DNA of 64,000 nucleotides. Source: an uncultured Coriobacteriaceae bacterium. GTDB lineage: Bacteria; Actinomycetota; Coriobacteriia; Coriobacteriales; Eggerthellaceae. The notes beneath the pieces were generated by a model. That model saw only the letters and a list, made by a program, of their open reading frames with translations, made no database searches and was not told the origin of the DNA. Below are positions 48,769 through 57,652 of this stretch, one piece after another. The stretch lies in the NCBI GenBank assembly GCA_937937585.1, contig CALDCB010000008.1, forward strand, positions 124,001 to 188,000, written 5' to 3'. The translations under genes were made by a program, and so were the position numbers. Every line of letters starts with the position of its first letter. The first letter of the stretch is position 1.

Positions 48769-51441
48769 CTACTTGGTCAGGATCTCACGAGCCTGCTCAA
48801 GCGCAGCCGGAATGCCCGTGACGTCCTTGCCACCAGCCTGGGCCATGGTGGGCTTGCCACCGCCGCCACCCTTAACGGCAGGGGCAACAGCTTTGATGAT
48901 GGCGCCAGCATTGAAGCCTGCGGCAACGGCCTCGTCGGTGCCTGCGGCCATGATGATGGGCTTGCCATCCTTATCGCCTGCAAGAACAGCGGCACCGGGA
49001 GCCTCCATGCGAGCACGGATGATATCCCAGGCGTTACGCAGCGCGCTGGTCTCGGCGCCGGCGATATGGGCAACGACCACCGGGTAGCCGGCGGCGCTTG
49101 CGAAGGCGTTCTTCAGCACGGCGTCCAAACCCTCGGCTGCAGCGGCCTGCTGGCCGGCCTTGGCCTTCTGCTGGGCCTCCTTAAGAGCCTGAGCGTTAGC
49201 GGCAGCACGGTCGGCAACCTCGAACATCGCAACATGCAGGCCGTCGGCCGCAGCGCGAAGCTCGGTCTCGATCTTGTTGACGTACTCAAGGGCGCCAAAG
49301 CTGGTGACGGCCTCGATGCGGCGCGTGTTGGCAGCGACGCTGGACTCGGAAACGACCTTCAGGAAGCCGATTTCAGCGGTGTTGGCAACATGGCAGCCGC
49401 CGCACAGCTCGCGAGAGAACTCGCCGGCCTCGACAACACGGACCTTCTCGCCGTACTTTTCACCAAACAAGGCGGTAACGCCCGAAGCGCGCGCCTCGTC
49501 AAGCGAGGTTTCGTAGATGTTCATGGGCATGGCGCTCATGATTGCCTGGTTGGCGATGAGCTCGATCTGCTCGATCTCCTCACGGGTGACCGGCGAGAAG
49601 TGGGTGAAGTCGAAACGCAGGCGGTCGGGACCGACGTAAGAACCAGCCTGGTTCACGTGATCGCCCAGAACCTTGCGAAGCGAAGCGTGCAGGATATGTG
49701 TTGCGGTGTGGTTGCGGGCAACCTGAGCACGGCGAAGCGCGTCGACGGAAGCCGTTGCCGACTCGCCCTCGACCAGAGTGCCACGCGTGACCTTCACGTA
49801 ATGGCTGGTAAGACCCTTCTCAGGAGCCTTGGTGTTCACAACCTGCGCGGCGGCGTCGGACGTCTCGATAACGCCGGTGTCGCCAACCTCACCGCCCATT
49901 TCAGCGTAGAACGGCGTGGTGTCAAGGATGATCTCTCCCTCGTCGCCCTCGGAAAGCGAGGCAACGCGCTTGCCGTCCTTGATGACTGCGATGATGCGGG
50001 CGTTGGCCTGAAGCTTGTCGTAGCCCACGAAGTTCGTGGCGCCTTCCTGCTTCAACAGCTCGGCATGAACGCCGCCGAACGTGGACCATGCGGCCTCGGC
50101 GTCGTCCTTGGTTGCAGCACGGGCGCGGTCGCGCTGAGCGGCCATGCACACGTCAAAGCCGTCCTTATCCACGCCGATTCCGCTTTCAGCGCAGATCTCC
50201 TCGGTAAGCTCGATGGGGAACCCGTAGGTATCATGCAGGGTGAATGCCTGCTCGCCCGAAAGGACGTCGCCTGCGGAAAGGTCGCGCAGTGCGCCCTCAA
50301 GGTAGGTCTGGCCGGTGCGCAGCGTCTTGCCAAAGCGCTCTTCCTCGGAAAGGATGACGCGCTCGATAAGCTCGCGGTTTGAAACCAGCTCGGGATAAAC
50401 GCTGCCCATGGTGTCGACGATCTGAGCCAGGTACTTGCCCAAGAACGGACCCTCGATGCCCAGCTTATGGCCGTGCATGACGGCACGGCGCAGAAGGCGG
50501 CGCAGAACGTATCCGCGACCCTCGTTAGAAGGCAGGATGCCGTCGGCGATCATGAACGAAACGCTGCGGGCATGGTCGGAGATGATGCGCAGGCTGGTGT
50601 TGATGGCGCCCTGCTCGCCCTTAACGGCAGCGGTGTTGGCGGAACCGACGTAGTTCTTGCCGGAAAGATGCTCGCCCAAAGAGATAAGGCCGCGCAGCTC
50701 GTTGGTCTCGAAGTTGCCCTGAACGCCCTGCATGATGGCGGCCATGCGCTCGAGGCCCAGGCCGGTATCGATGTTCTTGGTGGGAAGCGGGGCAAGCGTG
50801 CCGTCTTCCTGGCCGTCGTACTGGGTGAAAACAAGGTTCCAGTATTCAAGGAAGCGGTCGCACTCGCAGCCGGGACCGCAGTCTTCCTTGCCGCAGCCGA
50901 ACTCGGGGCCCTGGTCGTAGTACAGCTCGGAGCAGGGGCCGCAGGGGCCGGTGGGGCCGGCGCGCCAGAAGTTGTCGTCCTCGCCCAAGCGGGTGATGTG
51001 GCTTTCGTCAACGCCGAGGCTCTTCCAGATCTCGATGGTCTCGTCGTCGTCAAGGAACACGGTAAAGTAGAGTTTCTCTTTCGGAAGGCCCAAAACCTCG
51101 GTGGAGAACTCCATAGCCCAGGTGCACATCTCCTTCTTGAAGTACTTGCCGAAGCTGAAGTTGCCCAGCATCTCGAAGAAGCTCAGGTGACGACCGTCGG
51201 TGCCGATGATGTCGATGTCGTTGGTGCGCACGCACTTCTGAACGGTGGTGGCGCCGATGTAGTTGGGGTCGAACTCCTTCACATGCAGGAAGTACGGCTT
51301 GAACTGCACCATGCCGGCGCTGGTAAGAAGCAACGACGGATCGTCGGGGATAAGGGACGACGAAGGCAGGCGCTTGCACCCCTTGCTTTCGAAGAAGCTG
51401 AGGTACTTCTCGCGGATCTCAGCCGAAGTCATGTACTGCAT
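48769..51441 (-). CDS. alaS: Alanyl-tRNA synthetase
   Basis: This 890-residue class II synthetase has the order expected for AlaS. The aminoacylation domain (1-240) starts MQYMTSAEIREKYLSFFESKGC, with FEMLGNFSFGKYFK (motif 1/2 region). The tRNA-recognition domain follows, then the editing domain with zinc ligands HTATHILHASL and CGGCHVANTAEIG. The oligomerising C-terminal C-Ala domain has VVAHIAGAETSALRN and the Gly-rich GGGGGKPTMAQAGG. It charges tRNA-Ala and edits Ser/Gly mistakes. ATG 51441 follows GAGGATTCAACAC; ATG 51432 is the alternative. No T-box is visible in its leader, unlike trpB2. Length is normal. Confidence 0.97.
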   Translation of the reverse strand: MQYMTSAEIREKYLSFFESKGCKRLPSSSLIPDDPSLLLTSAGMVQFKPYFLHVKEFDPNYIGATTVQKCVRTNDIDIIGTDGRHLSFFEMLGNFSFGKYFKKEMCTWAMEFSTEVLGLPKEKLYFTVFLDDDETIEIWKSLGVDESHITRLGEDDNFWRAGPTGPCGPCSELYYDQGPEFGCGKEDCGPGCECDRFLEYWNLVFTQYDGQEDGTLAPLPTKNIDTGLGLERMAAIMQGVQGNFETNELRGLISLGEHLSGKNYVGSANTAAVKGEQGAINTSLRIISDHARSVSFMIADGILPSNEGRGYVLRRLLRRAVMHGHKLGIEGPFLGKYLAQIVDTMGSVYPELVSNRELIERVILSEEERFGKTLRTGQTYLEGALRDLSAGDVLSGEQAFTLHDTYGFPIELTEEICAESGIGVDKDGFDVCMAAQRDRARAATKDDAEAAWSTFGGVHAELLKQEGATNFVGYDKLQANARIIAVIKDGKRVASLSEGDEGEIILDTTPFYAEMGGEVGDTGVIETSDAAAQVVNTKAPEKGLTSHYVKVTRGTLVEGESATASVDALRRAQVARNHTATHILHASLRKVLGDHVNQAGSYVGPDRLRFDFTHFSPVTREEIEQIELIANQAIMSAMPMNIYETSLDEARASGVTALFGEKYGEKVRVVEAGEFSRELCGGCHVANTAEIGFLKVVSESSVAANTRRIEAVTSFGALEYVNKIETELRAAADGLHVAMFEVADRAAANAQALKEAQQKAKAGQQAAAAEGLDAVLKNAFASAAGYPVVVAHIAGAETSALRNAWDIIRARMEAPGAAVLAGDKDGKPIIMAAGTDEAVAAGFNAGAIIKAVAPAVKGGGGGKPTMAQAGGKDVTGIPAALEQAREILTK

Positions 51442-51640
51442 GTGTTGAATCCTCGCTATCTGCTATTTGCTCACGTGCTCGATCTGCCCGTGCATTCGAT
51501 TCCATGAACGCGTTCCCAGGCGGCGCCCGAAAACGGTGCCGATAATTCTACCCCTATTTGCGCAGAACGCAGCAGATCATCGGCGCAACCCCGAATAACT
51601 ACAAGCCAGATTTACAATCCCAAGCCCGCGCGAGCGGATG

Positions 51641-51701
51641 CGCACGCCCGGGTTCACCACCGACATGGCTTGCATCTGCCCGCACGCCCGGGTTCACCAC
51701 C
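51641..51701. repeat. 21-bp direct repeat with 40-bp period
   Basis: The 21-base sequence beginning CGCACGCCCGGGTTCACCAC occurs at 51641-51661 and again at 51681-51701. The 19 bases between are unrelated. It lies in the gap between alaS and the AI-2E family gene and touches the latter's 3' end. No protein or RNA explains it. Confidence 0.85.
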
Positions 51702-51706
51702 CGAAG

Positions 51707-53014
51707 CTACAGGCCAAGCCCCGCACGCTCGCGCGCTTCGGCCTCGGCTTCGGCATCGGCAAGGGTAAGGCCCGTGGCGTCGACCATGGGATCGATCTGC
51801 CCATCGCCGATGTCTTTGCCGCAGAAGAACACACCATCAGGCGAAACGATGCGGCGGCCGGTGCGTTTCTCGAAGTAGTAAACGAACACCGACTTCATCA
51901 CTGCAACAGCGGGAATGGACAGAAGCGCGCCTACAAGCGAACCCGAAAGGCCGCTCATAGCAGCGCCGATTCCGCTGCCGGCCATCAGGGCAATGAAAGT
52001 GAGCGCCGGATGGATGTCGACGGCGTTGCCGACCAGCTTAGGCGACACGAAGGTGTAGACGGCCTGCTGAATGGCGATGGTGCCGATAAGGGCCACGAAC
52101 GCGATGAAGGGGCTGATGAACAAGCTGCTGAGCGCCGCCACGAAACCGCCCAGCCACGGGCCGACGACGGGGATAATGTTGAGAAGGCCGGTGATCACGC
52201 CGAACGCGGCCGCATTAGGCGTGCCGACGATGGCGAACAGAACGCCGCAGCCCACGCCGATGATGGCGCACTGGATAAGCGTGCCCTTGATATAGCCGCC
52301 CATCACGCGGGTGACGGTGGCGTGCAGCATGGCAAGCTCCTCATGTCGATCGTCGCCGACGATGCGACGAACCTCACGTCCCAGACCAGGTGCTTCCATA
52401 AGCATCCAGAAAGCCACGACGAACGCGAAGCCCACCACTAGGCAGACGTTGCCGATAGCCGCGCCTGCGGAAACCACGCCACTTGCGCTGCTGGCAGCAA
52501 CGCCCGAAGCCCAGCTGGCAAACGATTGCGCTATGGAGTCAAGCGCCTCGCGCACCTTGTAGTTGGAAAGGACGTCGGCGTAGCGATCGTAGAACCCGTT
52601 CGCGGCCGCCATGACCGATTGCGCATAGTCGGGAAGCGACATGACCATGTTCTGGAACTGCTCGCTGATGCCGAAGGTCGGCGAGAATGTGATGAAAAGC
52701 AGCAAGGCGAGCACGGCGAACATAAGGATGTACGCCAGCAGCGTGCCCCATGCGCGCTTTATGCCATGCTGCTCGAAAAAGTTCACCGGGCCGGACAAAA
52801 TGAAGCAGATGATGACGGTCCAGATGATGATGCCGACGGGTATGGCAAGGACATTGAGAAGATAGACGACGACCGCGGTGAGCACGCAGGCTCCCACCAG
52901 CGTCCAGACCTGCAGGAAATGGCGCTTTGCAGCGTGCATCTTGCGATCCTCGCGAACCGCTTCATGCAAAGACGAACCTGATGTTTCCCGTTGATCAGCC
53001 GAGCTTGAAGACAT
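51707..53014 (-). CDS. AI-2E family transporter (UPF0118) membrane protein
   Basis: This 435-residue integral membrane protein has about seven to eight helices. The conserved C-terminal block GVLFAIVGTPNAAAFGVITG, LLNIIPVVGPWLGG and SPKLVGNAVDIHPALTFIALMAG is diagnostic of the AI-2E/PerM family. Members include AI-2 exporters and sodium/proton antiporters, so the substrate is open. A hydrophilic tail of about 60 residues follows the last helix. ATG 53014 has AAGGCGATAGCGC upstream. It starts 17 bases after the DUF948 gene's stop, so the two are probably cotranscribed. Confidence 0.87.
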   Translation of the reverse strand: MSSSSADQRETSGSSLHEAVREDRKMHAAKRHFLQVWTLVGACVLTAVVVYLLNVLAIPVGIIIWTVIICFILSGPVNFFEQHGIKRAWGTLLAYILMFAVLALLLFITFSPTFGISEQFQNMVMSLPDYAQSVMAAANGFYDRYADVLSNYKVREALDSIAQSFASWASGVAASSASGVVSAGAAIGNVCLVVGFAFVVAFWMLMEAPGLGREVRRIVGDDRHEELAMLHATVTRVMGGYIKGTLIQCAIIGVGCGVLFAIVGTPNAAAFGVITGLLNIIPVVGPWLGGFVAALSSLFISPFIAFVALIGTIAIQQAVYTFVSPKLVGNAVDIHPALTFIALMAGSGIGAAMSGLSGSLVGALLSIPAVAVMKSVFVYYFEKRTGRRIVSPDGVFFCGKDIGDGQIDPMVDATGLTLADAEAEAEARERAGLGL

Positions 53015-53031
53015 GCGCTATCGCCTTCGCG

Positions 53032-53649
53032 CTATTTGCTTGAAGCGGCCTCGTACGTGAAGTACGCGTTTTCACCCGCGGCCTTCGCGTCGGTAGCCTC
53101 GGTTGCAGGAGCCGCAGCTGCAGGAGTCGCGCCCTCGACCTGAGCAGAGGAAATGCCGGTCAGACCCGTCTCTTTCTCAGCCGCGCGAAGCTCGTCAAGG
53201 GCCTTCGCCGCAGCAACGCGCTGCTGCTCGAGCATCTGCGCCTCGTCGCTGGCGGCCTTGGGCTTCAAAACCTTGCGAACTTTGCTGGAAACGTTGTTCA
53301 TCAGCTCCAGCGGAGCATTGGCCACGTTGTCAACGGCCTCGACGGCATTGGAGGCGGTGTCGGTGATAGCGGTAACGTCTTCGAGGATCTGATCGACGCG
53401 CATCATCTCAAGATTCGCGGCGTCGATGGTAAGCGAAACGCGATCCATCAGCGGATCGACCTTAGCAATGGCCGGCTTGATCTCGTTGGTGATCTGCTCG
53501 ACATGGGCGAGCGTAGGCTCAAGTTGCTTTTGCACGTTATCGATGGTCGTGCGAGCGCTACGCACGGTGCGAACGAGCTCGATAAGGAAAACGATCAGCG
53601 CGATGCCGACGCAAATGAAAACCACGGTTAGGATCATGTTGATGTCCAT
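53032..53649 (-). CDS. DUF948-type membrane-anchored coiled-coil protein
   Basis: This 205-residue protein has an N-terminal membrane helix (MDINMILTVVFICVGIALIV). A heptad-like alpha-helical region follows (about 25-130: SARTTIDNVQKQLEPTLAHV, EQITNEIKPAIAKVDPLMDR), matching the DUF948 family often encoded near general stress or cell-wall genes. The C-terminal 60 residues are Ala/Glu-rich and probably disordered. Its function is unknown; DUF948 proteins resemble phage-tail or methyl-accepting-type coiled coils. ATG 53649 follows AAGGAGG. It lies between rarA (205 bases upstream) and the AI-2E family gene. Confidence 0.78.
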   Translation of the reverse strand: MDINMILTVVFICVGIALIVFLIELVRTVRSARTTIDNVQKQLEPTLAHVEQITNEIKPAIAKVDPLMDRVSLTIDAANLEMMRVDQILEDVTAITDTASNAVEAVDNVANAPLELMNNVSSKVRKVLKPKAASDEAQMLEQQRVAAAKALDELRAAEKETGLTGISSAQVEGATPAAAAPATEATDAKAAGENAYFTYEAASSK

Positions 53650-53853
53650 GAGAAACCTCCTTGTTCTACGGGGACAACTATAGCATGCGAAAAGGCGTCT
53701 ATTCGCATGTGCTACGCCTTCGTTTCCTTTTTCATCTACCGTCAAAGCACGTCATGCCCCACATCGCGAAACGTTGTGGCGCGCAGTCGCCGACGAAAAA
53801 CCTTGAAGGGGAATCGGCATGCAAGCTGCCTCGGTGCCGCGTCGACCGAAAGG

Positions 53854-55275
53854 CTATTTCCCGTTGTTCGGAAGAGGCTTTCCCGCATCGTCGTGGATTT
53901 TCTCCCACGTGCTCTTCGGCTGAGGATGACCTTTCTTGCCATCCTTGGCATTAAGCCCCAAATCGATGCGACCCGCTCGGTCACCTGCGGTCGAATCGAC
54001 GCGATAAGCCTCCCAACCACGGTCGGTGGGGTGATAGAACGCACCGCGCTCCAAACCCTCGGGAAGATAACGCTGATCGACCCATCCGCCGAGATAGTCA
54101 TGCGGGTAGCGGTAGGTGCCGTAGTTCTCGGAACCGGGACGATGACGATCGCGCAAGTAGCTGGGAACCTCGCGGACAGGGCCCTTGCGAACCTCGGCCA
54201 ACGCCGCGAAATAACCCGCGGAAGCAGCGTTGCTCTTCGGAGCCAGCGCGACGTACGTGGCAGCCTGGGCAAGGTTCAAAGCGCATTCCGGATAGCCGAT
54301 GACCTCGGCCGACTTGAACGCGGCCTCCGCCACCAAAAGAGCCTGCGGATCGGCGTTGCCCACGTCCTCGGATGCGCAGATGAAAATGCGGCGTGCGATG
54401 AATTTCGGATCCTCGCCGCCGTCGATCATGCGGGCAAGCCAGTACAAGGCCGCATCGGGATCGCTGCCGCGCATCGACTTGATGAACGCCGAGATGATGT
54501 CGTAGTGCATGTCCTTGTTCTTGTCGTATGGCAAACCGCGATGAGGGTTGGCCGTTTCGACGACCTTGGCACCGATCAGAGCAGGGACGTCCTTGGTGCC
54601 GGGCGAAACCATGCCGGCGGAAAGCTCAAGCGACGTCAAAGCCGAGCGCGCGTCGCCGCCGGCCATGACAACCAGCGCGTCAAGGGCGTCGGGCGCAAGC
54701 TCGTACTTCCCCGCCAAGCCGCGCTCGTCGACAAGCGCGCGGGAAATAAGCTCGGCGATGTCGGAATCGGAAAGATGTCCCAGCTCGACGATGCGCGAAC
54801 GTGAGATCAGGGCGGAATTCACCTCGAAATAAGGGTTCTCGGTGGTGGCGCCGATAAGGACAACCGTGCGGTTCTCGACGGCATGAAGAAGCGAGTCCTG
54901 CTGCGCGCGATTGAAACGATGGATCTCATCAACGAACAGGATGGTTCGCCTACCCTGCAGCAAGCGCGTCTCGGCAGCGGCGATCTCACGACGCAGGTCG
55001 GAAACGGTTCCACCAATGGCCGACACTTCCACGAACGTGGCGGCGGTGCTCTCGGCAATGATGTGCGCGATGGACGTCTTGCCTGTTCCCGCCGGCCCGA
55101 ACAGGATGACCGAGCTTAAGGTGTCGTTCTGTATGGCGGAGCGAAGCCAACTGCCCGGCCCCACCGCTTCGGACTGCCCCACAAGATCGTCAAGGGACGC
55201 CGGCCTCATACGAACAGCCAGGGGCGCGACCTTCGATTTTTGAGCATTTTCCATTTCGGTAAATAGAGTATCCAT
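53854..55275 (-). CDS. rarA: Replication-associated recombination protein A (RarA/MgsA)
   Basis: This 473-residue AAA+ ATPase has Walker A FGPAGTGKTSIAH, Walker B ILFVDEIHRFNRAQQD, sensor 1 GATTENPYFEVN and the arginine finger region ALISRSRIVEL. The C-terminal clamp-loader-like and tetramerisation domains follow (SALTSLELSAG; DPDAALYWLARMIDGGEDP; PECALNLAQAATYVALAPKSN), as in E. coli RarA. RarA acts at stalled replication forks with SSB and RecA. ATG 55275 follows AGAAGGCTTCTCC. The gene is divergent from a 6S-RNA-like gene, a linkage also seen in several Gram-positive genomes. The C-terminus ends with a short basic tail. Confidence 0.95.
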   Translation of the reverse strand: MDTLFTEMENAQKSKVAPLAVRMRPASLDDLVGQSEAVGPGSWLRSAIQNDTLSSVILFGPAGTGKTSIAHIIAESTAATFVEVSAIGGTVSDLRREIAAAETRLLQGRRTILFVDEIHRFNRAQQDSLLHAVENRTVVLIGATTENPYFEVNSALISRSRIVELGHLSDSDIAELISRALVDERGLAGKYELAPDALDALVVMAGGDARSALTSLELSAGMVSPGTKDVPALIGAKVVETANPHRGLPYDKNKDMHYDIISAFIKSMRGSDPDAALYWLARMIDGGEDPKFIARRIFICASEDVGNADPQALLVAEAAFKSAEVIGYPECALNLAQAATYVALAPKSNAASAGYFAALAEVRKGPVREVPSYLRDRHRPGSENYGTYRYPHDYLGGWVDQRYLPEGLERGAFYHPTDRGWEAYRVDSTAGDRAGRIDLGLNAKDGKKGHPQPKSTWEKIHDDAGKPLPNNGK

Positions 55276-55430
55276 GGAGAAGCCTTCTGGTTTGCGAGGG
55301 GCGTTTCAGCGCGTTTTCGCGCCTGAAATGCGGCAACCGAAAAACGCGATGCCGCACTGAAAACGAAACAGCACGGCAAAATCTAAGTCAAGACTTTATT
55401 TCGCATCAACGCAGGGATAGTGTACTAGTT

Positions 55431-55602
55431 GGTCCCGTTCCCAATGCCGCTTTTTGTGGTGGACCGACATTCTTTCTCAGGGAGCTCTAATCGCCTGTGA
55501 AATGGGGATTCGCGTCTGTTGACACGAAAGCCAGGAAGCAAGCTGCGAGCACCCACCTTAACTTAAGGTGGGTTCACCCTGCGGGCAGGGGGCGGGATTT
55601 TT
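55431..55602 (+). ncRNA. ssrS: 6S RNA-like gene
   Basis: A plus-strand RNA of about 172 bases can fold as one long rod. The 5' TCCCGTTCCC (55433-55442) pairs over ten positions, with two G-U pairs, to GGGGGCGGGA near 55589-55598, and TTTTT follows. Inside, TGCCGC pairs with GCGGGCA. The segment ACCCACCTTA-ACT-TAAGGTGGGT (55551-55573) and then CACCCTGCGGGCAG closely resembles the 3' part of E. coli 6S RNA (CCTTGAA...CAGCCTGCGG). The position divergent from rarA also fits. 6S RNA mimics an open promoter and sequesters housekeeping RNA polymerase. The gap 55276-55430 shows no other feature. Confidence 0.7.
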
Positions 55603-55613
55603 CATGCCCGAAA

Positions 55614-56423
55614 TCAGGGCTTCTGAGCGGTATCTTCAGCCGATACTTCCTTGAATGAATTGCGCGCATACGGCGCGATCGCGCGAATGATGGCATCAGT
55701 GGCGGCGGACACGGTTTCCGTCTGCTCCATCTCATACGTCAGGACGCCGTTCACAGCCATTTCGCTGATTCCCGTGAAAAGCAAGCGGGGCTCGCGGGTA
55801 ACCGCGCCGGCTCCGTGCGCAGCCGCGCTGGCTTTGCTTTCGACCGCCTTGGCAACCTCATCCAACTCGCGCCCGTCCGTGGCAAGCGAAACGGGAACGC
55901 GAACGACGTTCACCGGCGGGAATTTCTCGATGGTCTGCGCATTGATGACCGAGTTGGGAACGACCACGTCGTGGCCGTCGCCTGCGCGCACCACGGTTTG
56001 ACGCCATGTGACGTCCTGAACGATGCCCTTCAACGAGCCCACGGCGATGTTGTCGCCCGGCGCCACAATGCCGAGCATCGACACCTGCAAGCCGCCGATG
56101 AGGTTGGAAATGGTGTCCCTGAAGCCAAGCGACACGGCAATGCCGCCAACGCCCAGCGCAGCGACAAGCGCGCTGACATCGATGCCGAAGCACGTGGACA
56201 ACAGCAAGCTGAAGCCGATCAACCAAATGGTCGCGCGAGCGATATTGACGAAGATCGAGCTAGACGGCAGGTCATGGCCGCTGTGCTTGACGAACCCCCT
56301 AATCAGGCGCGTAGCAACGCGAACGCAAATTGCCGTTGCGGCAAGAATGATGACCGCGGTGATCACCGTTCCTGCGAACTCCGAGGCGGTCACCCTCTCG
56401 AAGAAGCCCAACACATCTTGCAT
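55614..56423 (-). CDS. Small-conductance mechanosensitive channel family protein (MscS)
   Basis: This 269-residue protein has three hydrophobic helices (about 10-30, 50-70 and 75-100). The pore helix LVAALGVGGIAVSLGFRDTI, with its Gly/Ala packing, is typical of TM3 of MscS. The beta domain follows with SLKGIVQDVTWRQTVVR and VPNSVINAQTIEKF, then a short C-terminal alpha/beta domain. MscS channels release osmolytes on hypo-osmotic shock. ATG 56423 lies two bases beyond the stop of the small upstream gene, so they are translationally linked; GGTGG serves as ribosome site. Confidence 0.92.
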   Translation of the reverse strand: MQDVLGFFERVTASEFAGTVITAVIILAATAICVRVATRLIRGFVKHSGHDLPSSSIFVNIARATIWLIGFSLLLSTCFGIDVSALVAALGVGGIAVSLGFRDTISNLIGGLQVSMLGIVAPGDNIAVGSLKGIVQDVTWRQTVVRAGDGHDVVVPNSVINAQTIEKFPPVNVVRVPVSLATDGRELDEVAKAVESKASAAAHGAGAVTREPRLLFTGISEMAVNGVLTYEMEQTETVSAATDAIIRAIAPYARNSFKEVSAEDTAQKP

Positions 56424-56424
56424 G

Positions 56425-56709
56425 CTATTCCACCGTTCCGTACACCTGGCCCCATGCATGACCGCCGATCGACGAGTTCAGCTGGTCGCACAGGCGCTGA
56501 CGCGAGTAATTTCCCGGCGGCAAAAGTGCGATGACTTCCTGCAGGTCGGCGGGAAGGTCGCCCGATTCGCCGGCGACGATGACATCAAGGCGGCGGACCT
56601 CGTCAAGCGGCCCCTTGTTCACGAAAAGCGAGTCGACGATGTCCTGAAGGGCACCGTACGACTCGCTGCGCGTCGTGTTCGTTTGAAAATCGCTCATGAA
56701 TTCGCCCAT
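56425..56709 (-). CDS. Small protein of unknown function
   Basis: This 94-residue soluble protein is not recognised. It is acidic and mainly alpha-helical by appearance, with SYGALQDIVDSLFVNKGP, LDEVRRLDVIVAGESGDLPA and the C-terminal GGHAWGQVYGTVE. It lies 16 bases after the homocysteine-methyltransferase-like gene and overlaps the ribosome site of mscS, so it is part of one transcript. ATG 56709 has GGGGTG at good distance; ATG 56697 gives 90 residues. The reading frame is well used and free of stops, and the tight spacing on both sides supports a real gene. Confidence 0.65.
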   Translation of the reverse strand: MGEFMSDFQTNTTRSESYGALQDIVDSLFVNKGPLDEVRRLDVIVAGESGDLPADLQEVIALLPPGNYSRQRLCDQLNSSIGGHAWGQVYGTVE

Positions 56710-56725
56710 ACGCGCACCCCGCGAA

Positions 56726-57613
56726 CTAGGAAAGACGCACGTCAAGGCCGCCGGTGGCTGCGGCGATGGCGCCCGTATAGGACGGAGTTGCCGCACCGAT
56801 GGCGCGAATGAACTGAGCGCCCGCCGCATGAAGGTGCGCTGCCGCGGTGACCATCTCGTCGGGTCGGTAGTACGGGTTTTGATCGGTGGCCTCGAACTGG
56901 CGCGGGTTGACTTCGCGCACGCCAAGCTGAACCAAAATAGGAAGGTTGCATGCCGAAGCGGCACGGCGGACCAGCTTAGCCGCAACAGCAGGCGCCGCAG
57001 ACGTGGAGAAGCCGATGACGCTTGCACCGTATTCCTGCATGAGCGCGCACATATCCTCGATAGTGTCGCCGCGCGGGGTAACGCCATCGGAGTCGACGAC
57101 AACCGAAGCGAGCACCGGGGTGTCGCCCACCTGGGCAAGGCCCATAAGCGCGCACATCAGGTCCTCCTTGCGCGTGAAGCCGTCAAGAAGGAAGGCGTCG
57201 AACATCTCGCCCTGGAATGCCCTGGCGGCGTCGGCGTATTGCGCGCGGTTCTCGTTGAGCGACGCCTTCGACGAAGGATCGATGGGCAAACCGCTGGGGC
57301 CGATCGCGGCGATGACGTGCTGGGGTTTCACCTCGTTTGCGCAAACGCAAGCGGCGTGCGCCAGGTCATGAGCCTTGCCTTCCATGCGCTTGTGCGACAA
57401 ACGCGCGGCGGTGATGCCCTCGGTGGGCACAACCAGGCACTGGGCGCCCGCAGCGGCTTCAAGGCGAAGGGCATCGACGATGGCCTCGGGCTCCATCAGA
57501 AGCTGGTATTCAAGATCGGCATCGACATCGACGCCCTGACGCGCGAGCGCGTTTTGAACGGGCGTCGACAGCGTCAGCATGTCCTTGTTGAAACGAAGTG
57601 CGATATCCGGCAT
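56726..57613 (-). CDS. Homocysteine S-methyltransferase-like protein lacking zinc ligands
   Basis: This 295-residue TIM-barrel protein has the overall pattern of the homocysteine methyltransferase domain of MetH/BhmT. Landmarks are a start resembling FKDMLTLSTPVQN, AAIGPSGLPI, DAFLLDGFTRKEDL and a C-terminal RAIGAATPSYTGAI. In active enzymes the last block reads GGCCGT-P and an earlier NC supplies the third zinc Cys. Here they are IGAATP and IGFSTSA, so all three zinc ligands are missing. It therefore probably cannot activate homocysteine and may bind another ligand or act as a partner protein. ATG 57613 follows AAGGAGCCGTTC. It heads the transcript with the small unknown gene and mscS. Confidence 0.75.
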   Translation of the reverse strand: MPDIALRFNKDMLTLSTPVQNALARQGVDVDADLEYQLLMEPEAIVDALRLEAAAGAQCLVVPTEGITAARLSHKRMEGKAHDLAHAACVCANEVKPQHVIAAIGPSGLPIDPSSKASLNENRAQYADAARAFQGEMFDAFLLDGFTRKEDLMCALMGLAQVGDTPVLASVVVDSDGVTPRGDTIEDMCALMQEYGASVIGFSTSAAPAVAAKLVRRAASACNLPILVQLGVREVNPRQFEATDQNPYYRPDEMVTAAAHLHAAGAQFIRAIGAATPSYTGAIAAATGGLDVRLS

Positions 57614-57652
57614 GAACGGCTCCTTGCACGCGAATGGATCGACCGACGATCG

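Noticed and set aside
51641..51701. tRNA T-arm fragments or phage attachment sites
   Set aside because: GGGTTCACCAC resembles a T-arm only superficially; no acceptor stem, anticodon arm, integrase or phage gene is nearby.
55551..55573. Stand-alone operator palindrome ACCCACCTTA-ACT-TAAGGTGGGT
   Set aside because: It is better explained as the terminal part of the 6S-like RNA fold, flanked by CACCCTGCGGGCAG and the closing stem.
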